Shown here: positions 1-9,766 of the stretch, in pieces | Position numbering within the stretch: the first letter of the stretch is position 1 | Layout of the letters: each line of letters starts with the position of its first letter | Assembly: GCA_900323505.1 (NCBI GenBank) | Contig: OOIN01000027.1 | Coordinates: forward strand, 496,001-560,000 | DNA from: Ustilago trichophora | Taxonomy: Eukaryota > Basidiomycota > Ustilaginomycetes > Ustilaginales > Ustilaginaceae | Reading direction: 5' to 3' | Length of the DNA stretch: 64,000 nt | Position numbers and translations under genes: made by a program | The notes under the pieces: model-generated | The model's input: only the letters and a program-made list of their open reading frames with translations | The model's database searches: none | Told to the model about the DNA's origin: nothing

Positions 1-57
1 TTCATTGCGGTAGGAGTAATATCGATTCTAGATCAGTGCACAGGGTCTTGACTGAGC

Positions 58-846
58 TTACAGTACGCTCGGCCATCTTCCATAATCTAGATAATGAAAT
101 ATGCGACCAAGTTCAGCGACTGGATCGTGCACTATTCCTATGAAGCCTCGATTGACGTTGTGCACGAGCTCTACGCCAGTGATTTCAACCTTACCTCTGC
201 TGCGGAGGCCTATGCGAGAGCGGTACACTGCGATTGGAGAGAACTTGCTTTGATCAAAGTTACCCCGCGGGAAAATCTCTTGAAAGTTGGACCAAGGCAT
301 GGTCTTCGCGAAGTACAAATCCTGGCCGCCTTTACGAGGCGTCGCAAGGTGATAGAAGAATCTCGTGCGTGGGTCGAGAAGCGCATGTTGACTCCAGCTC
401 ACCATTGCTTCCTTATTCGCCTGGTTGAAATAAGGCGCTGGCAAGGCTGCAGTCTCACCACCGACAGCGTTCAGCATCATGACTTCAGCCTCGAAACGAT
501 CTGTTTCTGGCTTGGTGCTCCTAGGAAAGACTGGACGTCTATGGTTTGGGAGAAGTGGAGGAGCTGGAGGACGTACAGGTGCAGAAGCAGGTCTAGGTAC
601 GGACGCAGCCTGCCGTTCATCATGCGGAGAGGAGGGAGTGATCGATTGCCCAAAAAGTCGAAGGCTAGCGCTACCAGAAGAAGAAGGTCTGCCCTCTCCC
701 GATGGACCGATTCCAGGAGAGTCAGATGAGCTTGGCCCGAGCTCACCCCTATTCAATCCTGAGCCAGGCGGAGGGCGGACCGCGCTAGTTGACGCGACGC
801 CAAAGGTAACCAGTAAGACGAATCGGGAAGTACGAAAATGGAGCAT
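58..846 (-). CDS. secreted array protein, block A
   Basis: 262 residues with no recognised function. Residues 1-22 form a hydrophobic secretion signal ending near STSA. Residues 23-115 are a Pro/Ser/Gly-rich linker that carries an L-R-L-F-G-Q motif near 62-67. The folded part, about 120-262, shows F-F-Y-H near 163, F-Q-E-I-F-P near 188-193, S-R-I-G near 210-213, G-V-E-L-V-H-N at 224-230 and a terminal G-R-W-P. The same landmarks occur in the next two minus-strand genes, so it belongs to the array. There is no cysteine after the signal. A TATA-like box lies about 100 bp upstream. Secretion is well supported; an effector role is inferred. Confidence 0.85.
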   Translation of the reverse strand: MLHFRTSRFVLLVTFGVASTSAVRPPPGSGLNRGELGPSSSDSPGIGPSGEGRPSSSGSASLRLFGQSITPSSPHDERQAASVPRPASAPVRPPAPPLLPNHRRPVFPRSTKPETDRFEAEVMMLNAVGGETAALPAPYFNQANKEAMVSWSQHALLDPRTRFFYHLATPRKGGQDLYFAKTMPWSNFQEIFPRGNFDQSKFSPIAVYRSRIGLRSRGKVEITGVELVHNVNRGFIGIVHDPVAELGRIFHYLDYGRWPSVL

Positions 847-2100
847 GTCTTCGAAGAGGGTGAGAGTGGTAACAAAGAGGCTTGAAGGTGATGGTCGGAC
901 AGCGATGAGATATGGAGAAAGGCATTGGGGCGACCGGGGTCACTTATATCCTTCCGATCCATCTTCCGAGCAGGGTATACGGCGGAAAGAGCCATGGCTG
1001 TCTAGCTCGTCTCTGGCATGACGCTTCGAGAAAAACTTCCTTACACGGACGCTTAGCAAAGCGTTAACCCATACTCAGCCCGTCTTGCTCCCTTAGTACT
1101 GTCTTCCTGCCTTTCCAGTCATCGCACGGGGGTGTCGCCTAGCTCGCTCAACTAGCGAGAAGTAAACTCGACACTGACTTTACCGTTGCCAACTCAAGCT
1201 GTTCTGCTGAGCAATTGCTGAATTTCTTGGTTTGCATTTATTGGGAGCATCTGATCGTGAGAAAAGGGATGTCTAGACGCATTGAGTGCCGGTCTGGACG
1301 CTAGAGTTAGGCTGAGATCAGCTCTTTCCCTTTCTTGCAGCCCTCTGTCGAATCAAGCAACGTCTCATTAGACGAGGTACTGCTGCCGAGCAATCAGAGG
1401 AAGAAGTCGCTCGCACAGCGTATTGAAGATCCGGACCCTTAGAGAATAGCAGGGAGAAGAACGTTTCAACAAACTCCAGACCAATAGATGAGAAAAAAAG
1501 AAAGAACGATCCCAACTAGGAGGGCAATGAGCAAAAGTGCTTCAGAACCAAGCGGAATCTGTGAAGCGAAAAGCACCCAACAGGTTGTCCGCAAAGGCTG
1601 GGCATTACGAAGACGGGGAAATTATTTTTTGGTTGATGTGTGCGCATGCTACGTTTCGCTGCAACTCATAAGCCAAAGTCGGTATGGCCTAGGCCTCCTC
1701 TACGTTGTGTGAAAACCGGAGCCGCAGAGGGCCGTATCTGAACGGACGATCGGTTGCTCCAGTAAAAGCAAGGATCGTGTCGCTGCGATCCAGCAGGTTC
1801 TGCATCTCCTCAGTGCATCAGACACACCTCTCTTGTGCTAGGCCTTTGGCTACTGTGTGTACTGTTCGCTCGATATGGCGGTTTTGTGGACTTGGAATGA
1901 AAACAAAATTGATTGTTACCGACGGCAATGAACCTGAAGGACAGATGTACTTAAGAGACTGGCGAACTGACACCCCTACCTCGCTTTCGGCAGCAACCGC
2001 ACTAACATTGCATTGAAGCGCGACATTTGTTTGAAGTCATGTAACCTTGGAGAAAGTCTGTGGCAAACCAGCTAATCAGTTGCGACCAGAACGTAAAGAC
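847..2100. other. intergenic, no gene seen
   Basis: 1.25 kb between the first two array genes. Apart from the TATA-like box at 943-950 I see no convincing gene, repeat or RNA; the small open frames here lack signals and family motifs. Confidence 0.5.
943..950 (-). promoter_or_regulatory. TATA-like box
   Basis: GATATAAG on the minus strand, about 97 bp before the ATG at 846. Called from match and position only. Confidence 0.45.
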
Positions 2101-3054
2101 TTAGATCCATCTACCAGTAGAAATGTAATCAAGGATCCGACGCAGTGGATACTTGCGAATGTACTCGCTCGCTTGCGGATTGGGAGGAATGTTATGGACG
2201 AGGTCGACTCCAATGAGGTAAAACTCGCCCTTGCTCTGAAAAGCGGCCTGTCCTATGCGCGATTTGTACCAAACCATGGGGACAGTCTTCGTAAAGTCTG
2301 CATGGATCTCTGGAAAGATCCTTCTGAATATCTGAGCCGACATTTGTTTCGCCATGTACGCAAATGCCTGCCTTTCAGTTCCTAGCGAGCCAGGATGAAT
2401 TTCTTCTGCATATTGATAGTAGAAATCCACGTTTGGTTGCTTGAAAATAGTGTCGCTCCACACAATCAATCCCTTTCTTGCTTCTTCAGTGAAATGCTGC
2501 GCAGGCACAGCTGTCGATGTGCCTTGGTAGAGGTGCGTCGCCAAGAATGTTGAATGAACAGGCGGAACAGTAGGTACTCGATCCTTCGGCAGAATCACCA
2601 AGAGACCCTGCGGTGGAGGGGCTCCGACTCCTTTTCGAAACCCATAAGGGGCGTAAGGAGGAAAGATAGTTCGGCCATGAGCTGCAGCGTCGACAGGAGG
2701 GCTATAAGCGCCAGGCGTCTGAAGTCGAGCCCGCGCGGGAGCACCGCTTACGATGATGGAGGGGGGTACCGCATTGAGAGAAGGCCGAAAATTACCAAGC
2801 GGCTGAACTTGAACCTCTGTGAGGGCATTGCTAGCAATAGCAGGGTGCCATGCAGTGTCGTATGTACTTTGGAAGTGGCGACCAGGCTGGAGTGCAAGAG
2901 GTTCTGGCGAAACAGAGGTTGAAGCTTGGCCGTATTGTCGGGCTAGGCTGTCTGTCTCGTCCGCCCTACTGTCTTCACGTTGAGGAGACGTGGGAGGAGG
3001 GGCTAGTACAGCACCAAAGAGTGCGACAAGGATCGTGTACAGAGTCAAGCGCAT
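2101..3054 (-). CDS. secreted array protein, block A
   Basis: 317 residues, the longest of the array. The signal peptide is residues 1-18, cut near AVLA. A long Pro/Ala-rich, low-complexity linker runs to about 165. The C-terminal domain repeats the block A landmarks: A-V-P near 188, F-Y-Y-Q-Y-A near 220, F-R-R-I-F-P near 249, K-S-R-I-G near 263, G-V-D-L-V-H-N at 282-288 and a final T-G-R-W-I. The mature protein has no cysteine. The ATG directly precedes the signal, and no in-frame upstream ATG is needed. The biochemical function is unknown. Confidence 0.85.
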   Translation of the reverse strand: MRLTLYTILVALFGAVLAPPPTSPQREDSRADETDSLARQYGQASTSVSPEPLALQPGRHFQSTYDTAWHPAIASNALTEVQVQPLGNFRPSLNAVPPSIIVSGAPARARLQTPGAYSPPVDAAAHGRTIFPPYAPYGFRKGVGAPPPQGLLVILPKDRVPTVPPVHSTFLATHLYQGTSTAVPAQHFTEEARKGLIVWSDTIFKQPNVDFYYQYAEEIHPGSLGTERQAFAYMAKQMSAQIFRRIFPEIHADFTKTVPMVWYKSRIGQAAFQSKGEFYLIGVDLVHNIPPNPQASEYIRKYPLRRILDYISTGRWI

Positions 3055-3567
3055 TATTGTCTCGGATTGGGTTGCCGGGAGGTTGCAGCATGGAGCAAAG
3101 GATAGACTTTGTTACCCTTTCACGCTTTGCTTACCGTACTTGGCCCCTCCACCAATCATGCTCTGATCCCACCTCTGCTTTAGGCTCACTCGTACGCTGA
3201 TGTGACCACCCTTTGACTAGCTCAGAGCCAGTCAGAAGCCACATTGTCCTGTCACACTCTCTAACCGCTCCGGACGGACCGAGACCCACCATTGTTCAGG
3301 TAAATCTCCTTACTTATGAGTTCGTGTCGACCCACCGATGTAGCGTCGTTGGTGGGGACGAAGGGCTTTCGGAATCCGGGAAAACCCGTTCAAGATCTCA
3401 GAAATAATTGCGTCGCACCGTAAAGACGCTGCGGATGAGACTGCATTTAGCGTTGACATTGAATTCCATCACATGAGAGAAGATTCAACGACCAGAACAC
3501 TCATCAATGAGCATTCGTTTACTGATTCGATTCAACATACAGCACAGCACACTACAGAATCAGGCGA
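3055..3567. other. intergenic, no gene seen
   Basis: About 510 bp upstream of the 2101-3054 gene. No repeat, RNA gene or convincing reading frame is seen. Confidence 0.5.
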
Positions 3568-4404
3568 TCAGCGCCATTGTCCGGTCAGAATCAAGTGCAG
3601 CACCGTACCAAATGTGAGCTTCTGAATCGGTTCGGTTGCTTTGATGTCCGCTGAGGTGGGCTTGATGAGCTCCACTCCAACGATATCGACCCTACCTACT
3701 TGATTGAAGGGTGGCTGGCCAATTCGGATTCTGTACATGATGAGCGGCACCACCCACCTGAAGTTCTCTTCAATGTCAGGAAAGAATCTCCTGAACTCTT
3801 CTGTTCTCATGGGTCGTGCCAAATACGCATACTCGTGCTCTTCTCCCGTATCCCGACGGCGAAAGGCGTATAATAGAGCCGTAGGGTCCGCCAAGAGCTT
3901 AGCACTCCATTGAGTCAGGTCGATCATCGTGGCAGTATTGAATCTTTCGGCTGGGATCGCTTTCATGCTGCCTTTGAAGACGTTCTGATTGAAAAACCTG
4001 GCGTGCTCTCGTGCAAGCTCAGGCAAACGACCTCTGCGAAATCCTACCTGCATTCGCAGTAGCCGGCGATCAGGGAACCGTTCGGAGCTGGAAACGAGTC
4101 CATGACCCGGGGCTAGATCTGCGTTGAGAACTGTGGCGGGAGCTTGGGCTCTTTCCGGCTGAAGAGGGAACAGAACAAGCTCCTTTGGGTGCAGCTGTCG
4201 AGGTCCAGTATCCAGGGTCTGTCCGAATAGCCTGATAGTATGAGGACTTGTCGCACCCACATTTGTGTTTGGGTCAGAAGTAACAGTCGATGTGATCTCT
4301 TTCCCGGTTTCTCCGCCCAATTCGTTTGATCCCGTATAGGGCAATGCCCAGGAGGTGTGAAGTGCAGCGAAGAAAAGCGCACTGTATAAGGGGAGAGACA
4401 GCAT
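3568..4404 (-). CDS. secreted array protein, block A
   Basis: 278 residues from the ATG at 4404. An in-frame ATG at 4443 would add 13 polar residues before the signal and would lie only about 30 bp from the TATA-like box at 4471-4478, so 4404 is preferred. The signal is residues 1-20, ending T-S-W-A. I-R-L-F-G-Q occurs at about 57-62, matching the first gene of the window. The C-terminal domain has F-R-R-F-F-P, Y-R-I-R-I-G and G-V-E-L-I-K-P (243-249), ending T-G-Q-W-R. No cysteine after the signal. Function unknown. Confidence 0.84.
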   Translation of the reverse strand: MLSLPLYSALFFAALHTSWALPYTGSNELGGETGKEITSTVTSDPNTNVGATSPHTIRLFGQTLDTGPRQLHPKELVLFPLQPERAQAPATVLNADLAPGHGLVSSSERFPDRRLLRMQVGFRRGRLPELAREHARFFNQNVFKGSMKAIPAERFNTATMIDLTQWSAKLLADPTALLYAFRRRDTGEEHEYAYLARPMRTEEFRRFFPDIEENFRWVVPLIMYRIRIGQPPFNQVGRVDIVGVELIKPTSADIKATEPIQKLTFGTVLHLILTGQWR

Positions 4405-4470
4405 CCTTCTGGGGTCGATTGGGTGTTTGTTTCCCTCCGGCACAATCTCGTACCTGCCAAAATTGCACTA

Positions 4471-4478
4471 CTTATAGC
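4471..4478 (-). promoter_or_regulatory. TATA-like box
   Basis: GCTATAAG on the minus strand, 67 bp before the ATG at 4404. It helps choose that start over 4443. Confidence 0.5.
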
Positions 4479-5615
4479 CATTCTTCGCATATGCCTGCGT
4501 TTGCCAAGTGTGTCGGGACATGAGAGGACAAGATACCGGAATCCCTTTGCCGAATTCCTCGAGACGAATGTCGAGCTGGCGTGTGTCTCATCTTTCAATC
4601 ACATGTACTTACATGATCTTCGGCAGTTACATCTCTATTCTTCCAAGCCAGCTGTGGCTCTGTTCCGGCTCTCGAGCTCAAACGAAGCCGGTGCGCTCGG
4701 TTTTGATGATCAGGAGTCTTCTCACGCAGGTTCCTGCTCCATGTGCTCTCATTATCTTGCCCACTTTGCAAGTAAGGCCTTTCCTAATCATCCATGGTCC
4801 TCTTTGGGTGAACTAGGCCGAGTGGAGGCTGTGGTAGCCACATGAACTTCAGGTGTGCGCAGTCGAGATCGAGATTTAGGTGAAAGGCTTCAATGGCGCC
4901 AAAGCCAGCTCAATCTCAAAGGTTCGAAAGCATCCTTCACCTCAACCCGCCGGAATGATTTCCTGCCGAGAATCTTCATCGTGCGGTTGGATGTGAGGGT
5001 ACGAGCCTCATTCACCTGCTTGGCGATCTCACGAGTCAGATATGACGATGCGATCGTGGCGCCGGGTATCCATTTTCCGGCCGCATCAGCCTCCCTACCA
5101 CGACTTCATCATCAGCACTTCTGAGTCAAAATATCGCAAACACTTCCTAGCTACGATGTTCAAGGTGTTAGAGGCTCGAGCGCCGTATCGGCTCGAGTCT
5201 GCTTGTGCGATCGCGATAGGCACCGGCACACTGGATGTGCCGGTATCCGGACAGGGGTAGAGGCCCGAGCTCTACCTGCGTGTGTCGTTCTCGGTTTCCA
5301 CAGGGTAGGACGTACAAAGCCCATATCAGATAGTCAGTGCTTCGTCTTGTCTAGTAACCACATCATCATCACTGTCTTTACTCACTTAGATCGCGTCAAG
5401 GAATCATACTGCGTCCTACCAGCATCCGTGTGTGGATCGACCGACCCACCACCCATCAGGCAAACCAACACAAGGCCGTATATTGCATATAAGACGGACA
5501 AGGAATGCTTATCGCTGAAGGTAGTGCAAAGAAAAAGCCAGTGGAAGCGATTCGTTCAAAGTGAAATCAAATTGCAGACTGGCTGCGAGAAAGCTGAAGC
5601 TGTTGTGTTAGCCCT
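4479..5615. other. intergenic with one solo LTR
   Basis: 1.1 kb without a gene. It holds the solo LTR at 5166-5470 and its target duplications; nothing else is recognisable. Confidence 0.6.
5166..5470 (+). repeat. solo LTR with 5-bp target duplication
   Basis: 305 bp beginning TGTTAGAGG and ending ACCAACA, so the ends are the short inverted TG..CA type typical of LTRs. It is flanked on both sides by CAAGG (5161-5165 and 5471-5475), a perfect 5-bp target-site duplication. A second copy, in opposite orientation, lies at 48418-48724. No internal retrotransposon region is present, so this is a solo LTR left by LTR-LTR recombination. It contains a perfect 9-bp stem with a 5-nt loop at 5222-5244. 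Confidence 0.9.
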
Positions 5616-6380
5616 TCAGATTACAGCATGAGGCCCAGCGAGATCCAGGATCTCACTCAGCGACGCCTTCGGAATCAGGCTTTCCTCCAAAGGTGGATAC
5701 ATGCGCGTCACCATTTCGACCCCCGCAATCTCGATCCTCTTGTGTGATTGGGATGTTTGTGGAGGAATCCTCAAGACCGCGACAGGGAAAGCGTGTCTCC
5801 AGTCGAACGAAGCACCCGGAAAGATCACCGTGAAGTCTTCGGGCGACATTGGATCGTAGACGTACTTGTAGGTTGTCCAGCCTTTTCCTGTGGGGTTTTC
5901 GTCTGCCTCATGGTAGTAATATCTCCGCTCTGAGTGCTCGAGTAGCCATTCTACCCAGTGTTTGAGTCTTTCGCGGACGTATCCGTCGTAGAAGACGCCC
6001 TCTGGCACTGCCGTCATGTGTCCCCGGTAGATTTGGGTGCCGACCATACCAGCCAAATGACGATTTAGAACAGGGGGCTCTTCAGGCGAATACGTCACAT
6101 ACCAACGCCTACTTGAGCTAGGATCTGCTCGAGGCGGAGGGTGAACCGGGTTGACAGGCTCGCCGAAGAGCTGGAAGTGGTGCAACTGAGGTCTAGGTAC
6201 AAATGTGGAAGGATTACCAATGGCTTGAGCTGTAGCCGGTAAATCTCTGACGGACGACCCGGTTGCACTACTATATATGTCTGAATCGAGTCCATCCCTG
6301 GTAGGAATGGTAGTCGCGATCTCGACAAAAGTCAAGAGGACCGAGAAAAGATAAAATAGAGCGGCGAGAATCATGGCCAA
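5616..6380 (-). CDS. secreted array protein, block A (divergent)
   Basis: 254 residues. Residues 1-23 are strongly hydrophobic; either Met1 or Met3 could start the signal. Q-L-F-G-E-P near 70-75 corresponds to the L-F-G-Q motif of the other block A linkers. The C-terminal domain has R-Y-Y-Y-H near 165, F-T-V-I-F-P near 184 and G-V-E-M-V at about 220-224. The S-R-I-G segment is replaced by an unrelated P-P-Q-T stretch and the G-R-W end by G-P-H. There is no cysteine anywhere. It is the most diverged of the four block A members. Function unknown. Confidence 0.83.
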   Translation of the reverse strand: MAMILAALFYLFSVLLTFVEIATTIPTRDGLDSDIYSSATGSSVRDLPATAQAIGNPSTFVPRPQLHHFQLFGEPVNPVHPPPRADPSSSRRWYVTYSPEEPPVLNRHLAGMVGTQIYRGHMTAVPEGVFYDGYVRERLKHWVEWLLEHSERRYYYHEADENPTGKGWTTYKYVYDPMSPEDFTVIFPGASFDWRHAFPVAVLRIPPQTSQSHKRIEIAGVEMVTRMYPPLEESLIPKASLSEILDLAGPHAVI

Positions 6381-7019
6381 GGCGTTGCCCAGCTTTGTGG
6401 TTGCGATGTTACCTTTCTTCTAGCCTCAACCCAGAACAGATTAAATAGAATAAGAGGATGCTGCGATAATGCACAGTACTGAGCTACGCTGCAGACGTTG
6501 AAGTACCACAGCAGCCGTGTCCCACAGTAGCTAGACACTTTCCCCGGGCAGCCAATGCTTGCACCCGCATCCAGTGGGTCCAATTATTCATTCGGCAGCT
6601 AAGCTCAAACTCTGACCCACCTGGCCACCGCATCAGTGGAGCCGTGAGATCCCTTGTTCCGGACGGGCCCGAGGATTATGCTTTCAAGCAAAACGAAACG
6701 GAACAGTGGACAGCCAGTCTGGGGGATGTAGCTTCACCATTGTGATCGCTTGCCACAACGGTTACAGTTGAGTTGCAATACATTGATTTGCAGCTCAAGC
6801 GTCAATACCGTTTTGATCTTGGCTGGCACGGAATCTCACGCCGAATGTTTCTCACACCCTTTGTAGCAACCTGACTGATTCTTACGGTGCTGCTGCGAAA
6901 AGACCTGGATTGTGAAATCGTCCGACTGGTGTCGTAAAACAAAGTTATGAACGGCTCTGAGTCCCCCGCAGCGTAGGGCCGCAGAGTATGGAGGCAAATG
7001 CCAGAACGACTCGCGATAC
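6381..7019. other. intergenic, no gene seen
   Basis: About 640 bp between block A and block B. No repeat or gene is recognised. Confidence 0.5.
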
Positions 7020-7679
7020 TCAAAGGATGTTAGCTGGAACGTGATGGATCAGTTTCCGCAGGTTTTCGCCAATTGGTCTTAGCGAGGTCCATACTTGCTT
7101 CAGTTCGCGAGGCCGGGTCCTTCCAAGGCCAAGAAGGTGCATCTCCGATGTGGACTGGAAGGGATAGATCTCGACAAGGGCCCACAGCGGCTCCTGTAAC
7201 TCCACCTGCGGCCAAATGCTCCTAAGCTTCCGGCTTGGTCGCATAGGGAATGCCACTATCTTTCCTACAGTCGACCCCTCATGCTTTGCTTCACTGACAG
7301 AAATGAATATTTGCGTGTCTTGAAAACGCAGCATCTGATCGAGCAATTCTTTCCGGATGTGTGTGAGTGTAGGCTCGTGGAAGTTGACTATCTCGATAGC
7401 CTCCAGCCAGGGCACTTTGCCAATGGTGACTTGCCACAGCCGACGAAGTTGAGCTTTATCGATGCTCTTGGAGCTCATGCTGACCATTCCATCCTCTACC
7501 ATGGGTGCCAAGTTAAGATCTTGGATTGTAGGCGGCTTGTAAGGTAAGGCAAGTACTGCATGCTGCCCCATCGGCTGCCGAATCGGCTTCATGGCCGGAC
7601 TTCCGCCAGTACTTGAGGGCCCTGTAGCCTTGATTGAAAGTGCACTGAAGAAAAGTGAGGACAAATGTATGAGTCGCAT
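7020..7679 (-). CDS. secreted array protein, block B (divergent)
   Basis: 219 residues from the ATG at 7679, which opens a signal M-R-L-I-H-L-S-S-L-F-F-S-A-L-S. An upstream in-frame ATG at 7745 would add 22 charged residues and would lie almost on the TATA-like box at 7776-7788, so it is rejected. The C-terminal part keeps the block pattern weakly: K-I-V-A-F-P-M, L-W-A-L-V-E-I-Y-P in place of R-W-A-I-L-E-V-x-P, then M-H-L-L-G. No cysteine after the signal. Secretion is likely; membership of block B is supported by order and motif spacing only. Confidence 0.75.
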   Translation of the reverse strand: MRLIHLSSLFFSALSIKATGPSSTGGSPAMKPIRQPMGQHAVLALPYKPPTIQDLNLAPMVEDGMVSMSSKSIDKAQLRRLWQVTIGKVPWLEAIEIVNFHEPTLTHIRKELLDQMLRFQDTQIFISVSEAKHEGSTVGKIVAFPMRPSRKLRSIWPQVELQEPLWALVEIYPFQSTSEMHLLGLGRTRPRELKQVWTSLRPIGENLRKLIHHVPANIL

Positions 7680-8201
7680 TCTCCCTAACGGACACTGTTT
7701 TTTAAGAATGGTGACTTCTTGTTGTGTTTGAACAGCTCTAAACATCGTGGAAAGCTGGTAGTCGGAGTGAGCGCCCTATATATTACAGCCCTCCTATCTT
7801 CATACTTATCGCTCAGTAGCCACATTCGCTGAAAGCTGCCAGACGAACTTGCTCGTCGCAGATCCACTCTCAGCAAGACCGCATCGAGGCTCGAGGTACA
7901 GTAGAAAGAAAGATCTCATTTGTGAAAGGTGGCACAGCCTTCACCCATACTCGCGCAGCAGCGCGTGAACAAACAGCAGCTAAGAGCTTTGAGCCAAGCG
8001 GAAACTAGAACAGCAGCGGTACAGGTTGCTCAAGCTACTACACATGTCGGGCCGGGTCGCAAGATAGACGGCTCACGGCCGTTCCAAGTCCATCATTCGC
8101 AGCGCCACCCCACCTTGCGGTACAGCATAAGCGATCATGAGCTTGGAACTGGAGCCTGTTCTAGACCAGCGCAAACGCCATCAAGCAAACAAGTGGATCT
8201 T
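7680..8201. other. intergenic, no gene seen
   Basis: About 520 bp. Apart from the TATA-like box, nothing is recognised. Confidence 0.5.
7776..7788 (-). promoter_or_regulatory. TATA-like box
   Basis: CTGTAATATATAG on the minus strand, about 97 bp before the ATG at 7679. Confidence 0.4.
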
Positions 8202-8762
8202 TTAGGACCGTCTTAGAGCATCAACAATGTTTGTGCCCCATGAGCCCAACTTCTGACCGAGGGTCCATCTGACGTGGCTCAGTCCTAGTCCTCTAGTCTC
8301 TGCATAGGTCAAGAGCTGTATACTCTGCGGATGCTCTGGAGGTACCGCAAAGACAGCCCACCTGAGCGTGTGCGGCCGGCTGTGTCCGAATACTTTGTTC
8401 ATGGTGGGCGTCGGTTCAATCGGATAGGCATAGAGTCTGCTCCAGGAATCTTTTGTGCGCCCAATAAATGCAATAGGCTGCACTCGCTTGAGATTCATCT
8501 GCTCCTTCAGGATCTGAAGATGAACACCTTCGTGTTCTGGCGCCAGATGGAATTCCGTTGTGCTTTTAGGCGGCCTTCCGAAGATTGCAGCCAGCTTCGT
8601 GTGAAAATCCTTGATGATCGCTTCAGTGGGTACTTCCTGTGAGTGTGTGGGTGTAGGAATCACGATGTGTCGGTCTGTTGCAGCTGAAAGTACGGCTATC
8701 TGCCGAAAAACTAGGCCGGAAAGCGCAACAACGGCCACACAGCGGCCGATAAAAGCGAACAT
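8202..8762 (-). CDS. secreted array protein, block B
   Basis: 186 residues from the ATG at 8762. The open frame extends further upstream, but that part is a Lys run read from the poly-T tract plus an unrelated stretch, so the Met directly before the hydrophobic signal is chosen. The signal covers residues 1-27. There is almost no proline linker. The domain shows S-R-L-Y-A-Y at 108-113, P-T-P-T-M near 117-121, R-W-A-V-F-A-V at 134-140, L-L-T-Y-A-E-T-R at 150-157 and ends D-A-L-R-R-S. The only cysteine is inside the signal. Function unknown. Confidence 0.82.
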   Translation of the reverse strand: MFAFIGRCVAVVALSGLVFRQIAVLSAATDRHIVIPTPTHSQEVPTEAIIKDFHTKLAAIFGRPPKSTTEFHLAPEHEGVHLQILKEQMNLKRVQPIAFIGRTKDSWSRLYAYPIEPTPTMNKVFGHSRPHTLRWAVFAVPPEHPQSIQLLTYAETRGLGLSHVRWTLGQKLGSWGTNIVDALRRS

Positions 8763-8874
8763 GAACGTTAGTCTCGCCACAACAGGCAGCAGCGGTGGAT
8801 ACGAGCAAGGGTTGGTGCAGGGATCGTGGGTCTCGAGAGAGTGCTGAATAGTCGAACATCTTTTGAGGCGCCGC

Positions 8875-8892
8875 TTTTTTTTTTTTTTTTTT
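8875..8892. repeat. poly-T tract (18)
   Basis: Eighteen T on the plus strand, A-rich on the gene strand, 113-130 bp before the ATG at 8762. Confidence 0.9.
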
Positions 8893-9182
8893 CGTTGCAT
8901 ATCTGACGGCCTAGTAGCGTTGCATCCCACCACAGGCCGGTCCGACAGAAAAGAGATACATAAGCGTGGGAGGCCGGAGCTTCAGCAGAATGGGAGAGTG
9001 GCCACCGTGAGAATTCCCATTAACTTTTCTCACGCCAAGAGAGACAAGCACCACATAGTGTGGGCATCCCGCACACACGGATGGGACACCGGCGGGATCG
9101 ACTGGCGGCTGGGAAAAGTGGTGCCCTTCATCTGTCAACCGACATCGCGCTTTTGCTTCAATTTTCTTTATTTCTTTAGCTC

Positions 9183-9208
9183 TTTTTTTTTTTTTTTTTT
9201 TTTTTTTT
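9183..9208. repeat. poly-T tract (26) with TTTTG repeats
   Basis: Twenty-six T followed directly by several GTTTT units to about 9229. It is a simple-sequence tract in the intergenic region. Confidence 0.9.
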
Positions 9209-9766
9209 GTTTTGTTTTGTTTTGTTTTTCGCTCCTTTTTCTTTTAGAAGATCTCGACGTGCCCAGGTCTTTGCTTCGCACATTTGCTCTTTCCCTCGTT
9301 GTAAAGAGACTGAACGTCGGCTTCAAAGAAACCGGAGGAGACCCCGATGACGGACCGTTGAACTGTTCGTGTCATTGATAGCTTCAATACCAGTTGCTGA
9401 AGCGCTCAGGTATGAATAAGAGCTCACGACGAAGTGATCACAACTAGCCTCTTCAGGCGTCAATAGACTTAAAGCGTACCTTCAGGATGTTCTAACCTTA
9501 CAGAGCTGGAATGTATGTTAGCAGCTCATCCTAGGACTGGCTTTTGCTCCAGGTGTAGGTGCAATGCTTTTGGTCTGGCTCCTCTTTTCCCCCATTTTGG
9601 TACAAAACTCACGTGCTCTCAGTCATTCACATTTCACAAGCACAGCAAAGGATCACTTCAAGAAACCTGAGTGACAATGATCACCATTGAGTTGGTAGAA
9701 TAAAGAAGTGATCGGGTAGAGCAGAAACAGCGCTGGAAGGCGGAGTCTTCAACAGCCTCCAGAATG

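Larger units (their letters stand above)
8763..9766. other. intergenic with two poly-T tracts
   Basis: About 1 kb. It holds the poly-T tracts at 8875 and 9183 and no gene that I can support. Confidence 0.5.

Noticed and set aside
8763..8933. N-terminal extension of the 8202-8762 gene with a Lys run
   Set aside because: The Lys run is only the poly-T tract read in frame; the Met next to the hydrophobic signal is a better start.
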